Part shown: positions 46,163 through 56,862 of the stretch, one piece after another
Layout of the letters: each line of letters opens with the position of its first letter
Position numbering within the stretch: position 1 is the stretch's first letter
Origin: Cocos nucifera
Taxonomy: Eukaryota; Streptophyta; Magnoliopsida; Arecales; Arecaceae
Direction: 5' to 3'
DNA: 64,000 nucleotides
Assembly: GCA_006176705.1 (NCBI GenBank)
Contig: QRFJ01003344.1
Location: 62,001-126,000, forward strand
Program-made: the position numbers and the translations under genes
The notes under the pieces: model-generated
The model's database searches: none
The model's input: the letters and a program-made list of their open reading frames with translations, nothing else
What the model was told of the DNA's origin: nothing

Positions 46163-46378
46163 ATGGCTAGTGTATGTCCTCTTCATTCACTATTGGACAG
46201 TGACAAGCATTTAGGACCTAAGAACGAGAAGTCTAGTGTTAACCCTAATCAAACAGACCTAAAGAGAAATAGTCCTCTTGACTTGAATAGGCTGAACAGC
46301 GAAAACTAGCAAAGAGTTACTGAGCAAGGATGTTACATGTTTGCAATTTCACTATTTGTGATACATCTATCTAGGTAT
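46163..46378 (+). pseudogene. Residual gag peptide of D2 (same deletion as D1)
   Basis: Starts MASVCPLHSLLDSDKH, then SSVNPNQTDLKRNSPLDLNRLN and EQGCYM, parallel to D1 at 38399. A TAG interrupts it after LNSEN. The capsid region is missing at the same junction as in D1. Given different insertion sites, both copies probably descend from one gag-deleted progenitor. Confidence 0.82.
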
Positions 46379-47352
46379 TAGATACCGAAAGTCCAATTTA
46401 CATATGCAATTCATTGCATGGACTTCAAATTGATAGAAAATTTGAGAATGATGATAGATTCCTTAATGTTGGAGATGAAAGTAAAGTTTCAGTCCTAGCA
46501 TTAGAAACTCTTAAGCTATTTTTCAAAAAAAAATAATATTATTTTAAGTGATTATCACTATTGTCCATCTTTTATGATGAACATAATATCTATTGGACTT
46601 TTAGCCCAAGATGGTTATTAATTATCAATAAAAAAAAAATATGATATCATTATGAATGATATTATAGTAATGCAAGAATAATTAAGAAACGGTATTTATG
46701 TTTTGTCATAGCCTATTAGTGTAATGTACACATCAAACATATATGCAAAACTAGATCATGCCTATCTTTGGCACTGTTGGCTAGGTCATATAAACAAGAA
46801 TAGGATTAATAGGTTAGTCAAGAACAATATCCTTAACATTGATGATTGTGAATCATTGACTATCTGTGAGTTCTGCCTTCTTGGTAAGATGACCAAATCA
46901 TCTTTTACTAAAAAAGATGAATGGGCCACTGAGCTTATAGGTCTAGTACATACTGATGTATGTAGACCTATAAGCACATATGCTAGAGGTGGGTTCTACT
47001 ACTTCATTACGTTTACTGATGACCTATCTAGGTATTGGTACGTCTATCTTATGAAGAGTAAATTTGATTTATTTAAAATATTCAAATGACTTCAAAATGA
47101 GATAGAAAAATAACATAGAAAGAGTATTAAAACTCTTCGATCTGACCGAGGAGATGAATATATTTTCAATGAATTTTTGACATATCTAGGAGAGAATAAG
47201 ATTCTCTCTCAATGGACCCCTCCTGAAACATCACAACATAATGATGTATCTGAAAGAAAGAATTGAACCCTGTTGGACATGGTTCGATCCATGATGGAAT
47301 TTATGAGTCTATCGATTTCTTTTTGGGGTTATGCATTAGAAATCGCTTATTT
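46379..47352 (+). pseudogene. Copia pre-integrase and integrase N-terminal part (element D2)
   Basis: A clear open stretch (46724-47089) carries the GAG-pre-integrase motif AYLWHCWLGHINKNRI with a CEFCLLGK zinc pair, then VHTDVCRPIST and FTFTDDLSRYWYVYLMKSK-type core. After a frameshift, SDRGDEY and the SERKN region follow around 47130-47270. The reading ends in WGYALEIAYLIL, exactly where gypsy F inserted. The host sequence continues at 59357 with LNNVSSKS. Confidence 0.88.
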
Positions 47353-47357
47353 GATTT

Positions 47358-48179
47358 TATTGGTACAAAATCTTATTGTCATCAGAATCGAGGCTGGAGT
47401 CAGAGAAGATGAAGTCGCCATCGGTTACCTACAAAATAAGTCTCATTCGGAGTCGAGGATGGTGGATCCGACAAGATCCTTCGATGATCAAGTCAGCTCT
47501 TTTGACCAATAGAAATGGAGTGCTAAGATAGATTTTAGCAGAATTTTTAGAAAGAAATCAAGAGCTTGGAGAAGAAGGCGTATCTAGAGGGTCTCTTATA
47601 TAGGTAGAACCCGTAACAAACTGATAGTGACAGCCATAACTGTCTAGTAGTAGGTCGTTTAGGGCCACATGGGGTTTGTTACGGAGGGTCATATCTGTTG
47701 TCGTGATGTGCCAGTCTGTCAGAGACTGATAACTCAAGTTCGGATGGGATAGCCATAGGTAATGAAGAATTCTTAACTAACACCATTCTAGAGGAGTTCG
47801 GAGGTTCTTGAGATCATCCGTGCTTGGGTCGTCATTTGCCATATCATGAGTTGGTGCCAAGACCTTTTTGGGCAACTGGTAAGAGAAGTTTGAGAGGAGT
47901 TCGACAGACGGAGAAGCCCAGAAAGAGTTCGACTGGTGGTGAAGCTAGTCCAAAGTTCGACCGTTGAAGGAGTCCAACTGAAGAAGAAGTTCGATAGGAG
48001 TTTGACTGCTGAAGGAGTCCGACTGAAGGAGAAGTTCGACAGAAGTCCGATTGCTGAAAAAGTTTGAAAGGTCCTACAGATTCGGTGGAAGCCCATCCCT
48101 GACCGTTGATACTGGACAGGCCAATTCAAAGGTCAGACATTTAGGCTAAACTTCGGTAGGAACAGATTTATCCCCAACA
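47358..48179 (-). repeat. 3' LTR of gypsy F
   Basis: Plus-strand ends TATTGGTACAAA and TTTATCCCCAACA (TGTTGGGGATAAA...CCAATA on the minus strand). A minus-strand TATATAAGAGAC at 47592-47603 is the likely TATA box. VNTR units lie at about 47885-48060. Confidence 0.92.
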
Positions 48180-48889
48180 CTAGTTCTCCTACTCTCGAGT
48201 TCAAAATTTGAAAGAAGGGAGTATGGATACGACTACCGAAGTTTTTTTTTGCATATATCTGAAAGAGATATTTTGGCATCTACCGCATCGACTCTTGGGC
48301 TCATTAAATTTGAAATGACTTCGATGAGACGACCCTTCAAATTTTTCGCCATAACACTATCTTAGGTATGGCATAATTAAAGACCTACCCATTGCCACTC
48401 CCCTATCATGATGAGTGGGATGCGACGCACACAGAGCGACCGAGTAAGATCTATAATCATAACCACCTCGGGTTATCCTTTGCTATTTAAGGCCTTCTCC
48501 TCCCTCCGAAATTCATTCTTACTTGTATCTTCTTCCCTCCTAAGCCCTTGCCTTCTTCCTGCTTGAGAGCACCAGTTCTTTCTGACATCCTCTCCGATTT
48601 TTGATGCTCCTCCACTCGATTTTCATCGTGCCCATCGCTTCTTTTCCCCTCTCAGTCAACTTAGGTTAGCCTCCTATCACCTATTTTTGATTTTTCTAGC
48701 ATCTTTTTTCTTCTTGCTCTTTTGGTTTCTCTAGTAGAAGCTTCTATAGTGTATTTTTTCTTGATTTTTGAATTTTTTTTTGAGATTTTATTTTGATTTG
48801 AATGTCTTCCAAAACCTTCCATTCTGCTAGTTCTCTAGACCAACCTTCCTAAATCTTGCACCCCTGGCAAAGATTGAGTCTAGGAACAT

Positions 48890-49370
48890 ATCTCACCAGT
48901 CTTTTATTTCGGATATCATCCCTTCGATTTTGACTCTGAACGATCTTTCGTTGATCCGCATCTAATATGAGGTCCCCCCCCGAGTACAACCTTGAGCTTC
49001 TTGGGTCGGACGAACATGCCAGCTCACCTTCGATCGATTGGTTTTGCCTATACATAGAGACCTTGCGTGCCGGACTTTAGCTTCCGCTACCTTCCTTTGT
49101 AGTTGCCCTCTTTCAGTTCTTGAACATCTCCTTCACCTCTGTTGTGCCGAACTTCTTTCAGTTCGTGATAAGTTTTCTTTTCCTCTGCCATCTAGCCAAA
49201 GTTCAGTTGACCATCTTGTTATTTCAAAATTTCTATACCTTCAAACGCCATCCTTCCGTAAAGGACTGGTGGTACTCCTCTCAGTTCAATAAGAAAGGGT
49301 TATTGAAAGATGCTCCTTCTTCCATTCATAACTGAAAGGAGAAGTACTTCTTCGTCTGATGTCTGATCTT
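48890..49370 (+). other. Transposase_28-type domain within the antisense gene
   Basis: The domain begins with a decayed LNDLSLIRI...YEVPP and ends in SSIHN.KEKYFFV. A stop replaces the arginine or tryptophan usual at three points, and a C run at 48974-48981 may disturb the frame. Despite the Pfam name there is no evidence that it is a transposase. Confidence 0.75.
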
Positions 49371-49587
49371 GCTGCTTGACCTTCCTTCCTGGGGCTTCCT
49401 CCGAAAATCAGTTCGTCGAGCCCCTAGTTTAGATGGAGCCAACCTCGAGTCTTCTAATAAGCTCAAGATGTACCGAGCTCCTCTTCTTTCTAACCTTCTA
49501 AAGGAGCAGACCTTGTTCAACCTTGGCTTAAGTCCTCTCAACCCCATTGGTACTATTGTTGTTATTACTATTTTTTGCCTCATGTAT

Positions 49588-49610
49588 GCACATATATATA
49601 TATATATATG
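49588..49610. repeat. (AT)n microsatellite
   Basis: About eleven AT dinucleotides lie in the presumed first intron of the antisense gene. Confidence 0.9.
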
Positions 49611-50238
49611 AGTATGAATGTTCAATTCTCGTGAAGTTTTGTATGTACCTTGGCTGACTATAGTTTTTTCTTTATCATAGAAATGGATACTAATGTTGTG
49701 GAGAGGCTCACCAAGGGCCTTTATGCCCAAAGAAAAAGAAAGGGGAAGTCCCTAAGTGAGGGTTCAAAATGAGTGAAGGTCGGTGCCTCCGACCCTATGG
49801 CTCCTGCTGCTGTAGATGTCACACCCGAGGTCCGCCCATGAGCCGAGGTTGCCTCGACTACCAGCATCTCCATCGTCGAAGGAGGGTCGCTTCCCCCCAA
49901 GCCCATAAATCTTCTAGAAGGGGATCATGCATCAGACCCTTCCGTCGACAAGAAAAAGGAGAAGGGGAAGGGAAGGTCGGTCGTTGCGAAGGTAGCCCAT
50001 AAGGCCCATTTGGATGAGCCAAGTAACAGCGGCAACGATGATCTGGGGGTGGACCCTTCGGCAACCCAAACATCATCTGGGATCTAACTGACAAATTCGC
50101 CATGTCTGAGGTAGTAGACCGCATAGCTGACCTTAATCGGATGTAGTTTATCTGGGACTTTTCTCAAGATAATCATCTTATCATACTTTCTTTTTCATTT
50201 TTCTTTCTTTCATTCCTCTATCTTACTGCTATTTTGCT

Positions 50239-50878
50239 ATGGTAGTCAGGTCACCAAATAATTATCCATCTCAAGAGGGTGAATCATCAGGAGGCGAAGG
50301 TGCTGAAGATCTAGGAGAATCTTCAAGCCAAGATTGGTCGCCTCTAGGAAAAGGCTATCAAAGTCGAGTGCTCCATGAAGGAGAAGGCAGTAGAAGTTGT
50401 AAGTCTCCAAGGTGCACTTCAAAAAGAGGAGCTCATCTTGACCGGGTGGAAGGCTGCTCTGGTACTGGAGGAGAAAAGAAAAAAAGTCGAGGGGAGGGTC
50501 GCCGTGCTAGAGGCTCACGAGGCAAAGTTAGCTTCGGAGGTGGTAGCCCAGGTTATGGAAGAGTTCAAGGCCTCCTCCAAAATAAAAGATCTGAACATCG
50601 CCTTTGGCCAAAAGACGTTCATCAAGGGCTTCGAACTCTGCAAAGGCAGGGTGGCCCAAAAATTTTCCAAGCTCAACCTGAGCTTTTTAGATGAGGAGGA
50701 TCTTAGCGAAGAAGTAAGACCGTCCAGCACTGCAACCGATCATTCCCCCACCGAGCCTACCCCTAGTCCGTCTGAACCTGCTGTGGAGGCGCTCGAGCCT
50801 ACTCAAAAATCTAAGGCAGCCGAGAGCACTCCAACCTCTTCCGCCGCCGCACCTCCCGAGGTTGAGGATCTCGAATAG
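50239..50878 (+). pseudogene. Coiled-coil and acidic tail exon of the antisense gene
   Basis: From about 50375 the frame is open for 167 codons: a heptad-like segment (EKAVEVVSLQGALQKEEL, then LVLEEKRKKVEGRVAVLEAHE), the phrase FIKGFELCKGRVAQKF, then a tail rich in Ser, Thr, Pro and Glu. Its upstream part runs in the same sense. This open frame is longer than others near it, but its composition is that of the family rather than a sign of recent use. Confidence 0.72.
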
Positions 50879-52139
50879 TTATACTTTTTTTTTCTCTTTT
50901 ATTTTATTTTATACTTGAAAGTTTTTAGTTAAATGAAAGTGAATTTACTTTTCTATGCCTTTCTTTATATTGGTGTTGTGCCATGTGTTATCTAGAATCT
51001 CTCCAATAATCAAAGCCATAACCCGCCATCTCCAGTTGATGCCAACCTCTTACTTCAAGGACTTCCGCTGAAACCTTTAATAAAAAGTTTAAAGAAGGAA
51101 GTCCACCATCCAAAGAAGATGTTGAAGAAGATGGAGGACAACCTTTAAGCTTATCAGAAGAACGCTTCGGAGGTGACCAAAGAGGTCACTCACCTCTGAA
51201 ATTTACACATAAAGGACTCTAGAAGCTTCAGCATTCGAAAGGATAGCTTTGAGAGGGAGATTGCCGAGATCAAGAAAAATGCCAGCGATAAATCTTGGGT
51301 ACTAAAGGCGAAGATCAGCTCTCTCGAAGCCGATCTCAAGGCGGTGAAAGAGAAAATTCATCTACTGGAGGAGAGTTCACCGTGGTCTACCGACAAGGCT
51401 CGATATGACTGGGACTAGTCCAAGAAGATCTTCGAGCTTCAGAAGCAGTTATGAGACATGAAGGATTGGCACAATAGTTACAGAATAACCTGAGTAGAAA
51501 AAATATTCAGGCTTAAATGCGAGCTCAAGGTCGCTAGAGATGAAGTGACTTTTTTCAGAGGTGATTATACAATAGTCAGCAAGCTGGTGCAAGTGGCAAG
51601 TTAGAGCAGATCGTCTCCTTGAAGAGGACCATCGGTGAGCTCTTAGAAGCAGTCAGGATGGAGAAGGTCGAGGTTCAACAGCTGAAGCTCCAGCTAACCT
51701 GCGATCATCAAGCTGTCAAGGATGCGGAGGTCGAGTCTGAAGTCTTGAGGAAGCAGTGGTGAGAGCTTGAAGGCAAATTCCAACATATCAATAGGATGTA
51801 CATAGATGATCTATATAAGAAAAAGAAGCTTGAAGGAAAGATCCTTAGGCTAAAGCAGGCCTTGGTGATGGCTGGAATCGATAGCCCAAAATTTGAGTCC
51901 GATCCGTCTTCGGACTTCGGCCTTTTTTCTTCTTTTTTTTTCATGTAATCAATCTTGCCAACCTTTATTTTGCTTGTAGTAAACTTATATTTATAATAAA
52001 ATTATATCTTTTTCATCATTTTCTTATATAAATTCAATGCTTGTTAGTGGCTTCGCTTTATTCATCTTGTTTTTCTTTGTTTTATCTTCTAATGAAATGC
52101 TTGTTGTGGATGCCGAGCTGGGGGTCCCTTCCACAAACT

Positions 52140-52994
52140 AGGGTGGGGTTTTCCTTTTCGTATTTGACGTAGCCATAGGGGGGATACATATAAGGGTCAC
52201 TGGTAGGGCTTTTTCCTTCTTCTCATTTTAGATTAACGAGGCCTTGGCCTACCTCCTGTTAGGACGAGGTTCTTTTCTATTCCTTACGCGATCATAGGGG
52301 CACATTAGGACCTTTGATAGGACCTCTACCCTCATCTTGTCTTAGTCTAATGAGGTCTTCGGTCTTGCTCACGTTAGGATCAGATTCTCCTTCTATTCCT
52401 AACATGGCTGTAAGGGCATATTAGGACCGTTGATATGGCCTCTTCTCTCATCTCATTTTAGGTTAACGAGGTCTTCAATCTTGCGCACGTTAGAACGAGA
52501 TTCTTCTTCTATTTCAAATATGGTTGTAGGAACATATTAGGATCGTTGACAGGATCTCTCTCCTCATCTCATCTTAGATTAATGAGATCTTCGGCTTTGT
52601 TCATGTTAGGATGAGGTTCTCCTCCTATTTCGAACATGACTATAGGGGCACATTAGGGTCGTTGATAGGATCTTTTTTTTCATTTTGTCTTAGATTAATG
52701 AAACCTTCGGCTTTGGTCACGTTAGGATGAGGTTCTTCTCTTATTTCTAACATGGCTGTAGGGACATATTAGGGCCGTTGACAAAGCCTCTCTCCTCATC
52801 TCGTCTTAAATTAATGAGGCCTTCAACTTTGCTCACGTTGGAACGAGGTTCTCTTCCTATTCCTAATACGGCTATAGGAGCACATTAGGGCCATCAATAG
52901 AGCCTCTCTCCTCCTCTCGTCTTAAATTAATAAGGCCTTCAGTCTTGCTCATGTTAGGATGAGGTTCTCCTCCTATTCCTAACATGGCTATTTT
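52140..52994. repeat. 116-bp tandem repeat array, about seven units
   Basis: GTTAGGATGAGGTTCT-type landmarks recur at 52258, 52373, 52489, 52605, 52721, 52837 and 52953, that is every 116 bp (115 once). A more diverged unit precedes the first. The array lies between the integrase end and the antisense gene, in the 3' untranslated region of F. Tandem arrays in this position are known in Tat-lineage elements and can seed satellites. Confidence 0.95.
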
Positions 52995-53099
52995 TGTTGC
53001 ACAGCTAAGTTCGGAAAGTTGTTTCTCGCCATTATAAATTTGTAATAAGGATTGAGGTGTTAAAGTAGAGGAATCTTATTGCAACCAAATCAACCAAAT

Positions 53100-54360
53100 C
53101 ATTGATAATACATCCATAGATTTTTTGAGTTTCACGATCGAGGTAGATCCGCCCCTCCAAGCTCCTTCAGATAATATATCCAGGGTTGGACGACTTCAAT
53201 GATTTTGTAGGATCCTTCCCAATTTGGGACAAGCTTTCCTTGGTTCTAGGGCTGAGAAATGGCTGCTCGCTGAAGCACCAAGTCTCCCACTCTGAATACT
53301 TTATTCTTGACTCTGGAGTTGTAGTATCAAGCCATCCTTCGTCTGTAAGCAGCCATCTGAACTTGGGCTTCTTCTCATTTTTCCTCCAACAGGTCGAGGT
53401 TAGCTCTGAGATCTTGCGAGTTATGTTGCTCATTGAAAGCCACGACCCATGTTGATGGAAGCTTGAGCTTGATCGGGATGACCACCTCCATTCCAAAGGC
53501 CAAGATGAATGGTGTTTCTCCAATTGGCAGTCTTTGGATAGTTCAGTATGCCCAAAATACATGGTAGAGTTCATCTATCCAAGTCTCCCTTGCTCTTTCA
53601 AGCCTTGCCTTGATACCCTATAATAGGATCCTGTTGGTCACCTCTGCTTCACCATTTGCTTGCAGATAGGCCATTGATGTGAAGTTGGGAGAAATGTTAA
53701 AGTCTTCACAAAACTCCGCAAATTTTGTCCCAGTGAACTACCGTCCATTATCTATTATAAGGTTCCAAGGCAGATCAAATCTATAAACAATCAACTTCCA
53801 GACGAAGTCCTATACTTTGGCTTTAGTGATCTTTGCTAGGGGTTCGACCTCGATCCATTTGGTGAAGTAGTCGATCGCAAGTAAGAAAAACTTTCATTAT
53901 CCGAATACCATCAAAAAGGGTTTGAGTATATTCATCCTCCATTGCGCAAATGGCCAAGGGGCACTCAATGGCATAAGCTCGAAGGCTGGTTGCCTCTGTA
54001 TATTTGCATTCCTCTGGCAGCAATCACACCTTTTAACATATTCGATACAATCATGATGTATAGTTGGCCAATAATATCCTTATCGAAGCAACTTGTGAGA
54101 TAGAGATCTGGCACCTAGATGGCTCCTACAGATTCCTTCATGTACTTTCTATAGTGCAAAGTTGGCTTCAAAAGGTTGGAGATATTTCAAAAGTTGTAAG
54201 AAGTACGATCTCTTGTACAACTTACCTTCATATAGAATATACTGGGAGGCTTGGTTTCTTAGCTTTCGACCTTCCTTCGAATCATAGGGGAGTGTCCCAT
54301 CTTTAAGATAAGTGATCAATGGATCGATCCAGCAGGGATCATGGTCGATCTGCATTATAG
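53100..54360 (-). pseudogene. Gypsy integrase (element F)
   Basis: On the minus strand the domain begins with DPCWIDPLITYLKDGTLP, then the RNQASQYILYEGKLYKRS segment and an HHCC zinc region ending CDCCQR. The core has AIDYFTKWIE (first D), LIIDNGR (second D) and the NGEAEVTNR segment (E). It continues to GETPFILAFGMEVVIP and the C-terminal GDLVLQRA...NWEGSYKI(I)EVV. No chromodomain is visible, as expected of Tat. A frameshift separates it from the RT frame, and stops are scattered. Confidence 0.88.
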
Positions 54361-54544
54361 ACTATGGTTCCTCCATACTTGGGTATTTCAACACTTCAAA
54401 GTATACTTCTTTAGAAAGTTCGTTGGGGGCGAGTGTGGCTAGCTTGGATAGGAGGTCGGCCCTAGCATTCTCTGCCCTTGGAATCTACCAAATGCCAAAA
54501 CTATTGAAGGTTGGGATGCTCTTCACTCTTTCAAGTTACTTCAT

Positions 54545-54900
54545 CATATTTTCCTCCTGAGCTTCATAGCTGCCACCGACCTGCTCCACCATCAGCTATG
54601 AATCACTATAGACTTGAAGCTGATCGACTCCTAGTTCCTTGGCAATCTTGAACCCTGCTATCAAAGCTTCATATTCTATCTCATTATTTGTTGCAGAAAA
54701 CTCGAAGGGCAGTGCATATTTGGCAATGACCCCCTTGGGGTTTACCAGGATCAGCCCAGCACCATGCTCGAGGCATTGGAGGAGCCATCCACATACAGGG
54801 CCTAGAATCCTTTAGAAAGATTGGCTCTCTCTTCGATGGAGCTCGACTGCAACTATGGAATGCTGGCATCATTTCGTTCGGGTTCGGCATCATCTAAGTT
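54545..54900 (-). pseudogene. Second (archaeal-type) RNase H of gypsy F
   Basis: Minus-strand segments LYVDGSSNASS, FSATNNEIEYEALIAGFKIAKELGVDQLQVYSDS and LMVEQVGGSYEA form an extra RNase H after the usual one. The D, E and D catalytic residues can be seen (DGS, EYEAL, SDS). Duplicate RNase H is characteristic of the Tat lineage. A stop follows YSDS. Confidence 0.82.
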
Positions 54901-54949
54901 CGTACACTCTACTATAAAGTTGATCAATATCTGGGCTTTGATTGATAAT

Positions 54950-55400
54950 TAAGGCTAATAATTTATGTTGAATTTCGTCAATTCAATAGCCCACTTCGTA
55001 ATTCTTCCAAAAACATCTATTTGATGAAGAACTGCTTTGGTGGACTGATCGATGAAGAGCATTATGGTGTGCTCCTAAAAATAGGACCGAAGAATCCTAG
55101 CTGCAATCAAAAGAGCATAAGTCAATTTTTTTAATTTGGTGTACCTGATCTCTGCATCTCTCAAGACTCAGCTCATGTAATAGATCGATCGTTGCACTTT
55201 TGCCTCTTCCTTGATCAAGACCATTGCCAGGGCTGTAGGAGAGACCATCAGGTATAAGAATAATTCTTCTTCGGACTCGGGCTTTGCCAATAGTGGAGGC
55301 GAACCAAGGTAGTTCTTGAGTTCTTCGAATGCCTGTTGGCACTCTACCATCCAGCAAAAGTTCTTTGGTTGCTTGAGGATCTAGAAGAAGGGCATACATC
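54950..55400 (-). pseudogene. First RNase H of gypsy F
   Basis: The minus strand reads CQQAFEELKNYLGSPPLL, ELFLYL, AEIRYTKLKKLTYALLIAARILRSYF and HTIMLFIDQSTKAVL, the connection and RNase H region that follows a Ty3/gypsy RT (RT_RNaseH, PF17917 or PF17919). The usual catalytic aspartate-bearing start is diverged. Several stops occur. Confidence 0.82.
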
Positions 55401-56160
55401 GCTCGACCAACTTCGAGATAAAGTAGTTTAAGGATGCCACCTTCCTAGTCAAGTGTTGGATTTTTTTTATTGACTTTGGGGCGGTCATCTCCTGGATGGC
55501 ATGGATCTTCTCTGGATTAGCCTCAATCCTCTGCCTTAAGATCATGAATCCCAAGAATTTCCCTAATGTCACTTCGAAGGTGCATTTAGTCGGGTTCAAC
55601 TTCATCTTGTATGTTCAAAGGGCATTGAAGGTTTTTTCAAGGTCAGCAATATGATTGGATGAGGTTCGACTCTTGACAAGCATATCATCCACGTAGACTT
55701 TCATATTGTGGTCGATCTATGTTTTGAAGATCTTATTGACCAAGCATTGATAGATTGCACCTATATTTTTAAGCTCGAAGGGCATGATCCTATAATAATA
55801 AAGACCATGATCAGTAATAAAAGTAGTTTTCTCCTCCTCCTCTGGTGCCATCCATATTTAATTATAGTCGGAGAAGGCATCCATGAAGGTAAGGAGCTCA
55901 TGGACCAAAGTTGCATCCATCAGTTGGTCAATTCTGGGTAGGAGGTAGTTGTCCTTTGGGCAAGCCTTATTCAACTTCTTGAAGTTGATACATATTCTCC
56001 ACTTGTCGTTAGCCTTCTTAACTAGGACCACATTAGAAACCCAGTTCGGGTAGTGGACTTCCTGGATGAACCCAGCTTTGAGGAGCTTATCCACTTCCTC
56101 CACTATCATCTTCTATCTTTCTAATGCATGGCCTCGTATTTTCTCTTTCACTGGCCTATA
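55381..56160 (-). pseudogene. Gypsy reverse transcriptase (element F)
   Basis: RT motifs on the minus strand are VDKLLKAGFIQEVHYPNWVSNVVLVKK, WRICINFKKLNKACPKDNYLLPRIDQL, FMDAFSDYN, YYYRIMPFELKN and the catalytic KVYVDDMLVKS at 55681-55695. KCTFEVTLGKFLGFMI follows. The YVDD box is intact. In-frame stops occur (for example after SDYN), yet gag, protease and RT stay in one frame. It lies directly downstream of protease. Confidence 0.92.
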
Positions 56161-56274
56161 CCTTGGGTCGACGGCCAACCGATGTTCTATGACTTTGGCA
56201 TCGATTTCTGGCATGTCTGCTGGGATCCTGGCAAAAACATCTACATTCTTCTGTAAGAAGGCAATGAGCTGCTC

Positions 56275-56862
56275 TCAGACTTTATCTTTCAAGTTGGAGT
56301 CGATCTGCACCGTATGCTCCGTACTTTCATTGTCCAGAGGGATGGTCACAAGATCTTTCATGGGCTTTCTCTGCTCCTCAGTAAGATCATCGCAGACATC
56401 CAGCCCATCAACCAAGCAAGGGCCGGATTGGCTTCCTTTTTGTAAGGTGATGGAGTAGTAGTGCCTAGCTAAAGCTTGATCTCTCCTAATCTTTTCTATT
56501 CCACTGTTTGTTGGAAACTTTATTTTCAAGTAGTAGGTTGATACCATGGCTTCGAATGCATTCAGACCAAGTCGCCCAAGAATGGTGTTGTAGGCAAATA
56601 GGGCCTTTACAATCAAAAACTCAACCTATACCCTGGCCTATTTTGGGTATTGTCCTGTAGCCATAGATAGTGTTATTATTCCTTCAACTAGCACAGCATC
56701 GCCAGTGAAGTCCATCAGTGAGAAGTTCATAGGTCCCAAGTGGTTATTGGGTATAGACATTTTAGAGAAAGCATCATAAAATAAAATATTGACGAAGCTT
56801 CCATTATCTACTAGAACATGGTGTACATCATAATCAGCAATGTTTAAAGAGATTACAACCAC
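56275..56862 (-). pseudogene. Gypsy aspartic protease and protease-RT spacer (element F)
   Basis: The segment VHHVLVDNGSFVNILFYDAF holds the retroviral-type protease site, with D-N-G-S in place of D-T/S-G. The VEFLIVKALFAYNTILGRLGLNAFEAMVSTYYLKIKFPT block is typical for plant gypsy protease C-termini. The spacer runs to SNLKDKV. Stops occur at about 56636 and 56273. Confidence 0.86.

Larger units (their letters stand above)
48802..51946 (+). pseudogene. Antisense accessory gene in gypsy F (Transposase_28-like plus coiled coil)
   Basis: Opposite to gag-pol, the plus strand encodes a multi-exon-looking gene. Around 48930-49360 the translation shows YNLELLGSDEHASSPS, CLYIETLRAGL, LPLPSFVVALFQFLNIS, FKRHPSVKDWWYSSQFN and GAPSS-like DAPSSIHN, the pattern of the putative gypsy-type transposon domain (PF04195). 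Intron-like acceptors lie at about 49680 (TTTATCATAG) and 50246 (CTATGGTAG). Glu/Lys-rich coiled coils follow at 50250-50700, with a Pro/Ser/Thr tail ending EVEDLE at 50878. A second coiled coil spans 51060-51946. Scattered stops suggest decay. The function of this family is unknown to me. Confidence 0.78.

Noticed and set aside
52140..52994. Regular repeats as a CRISPR array
   Set aside because: Units are 116 bp with no conserved-repeat and unique-spacer structure, and the setting is a plant retrotransposon.
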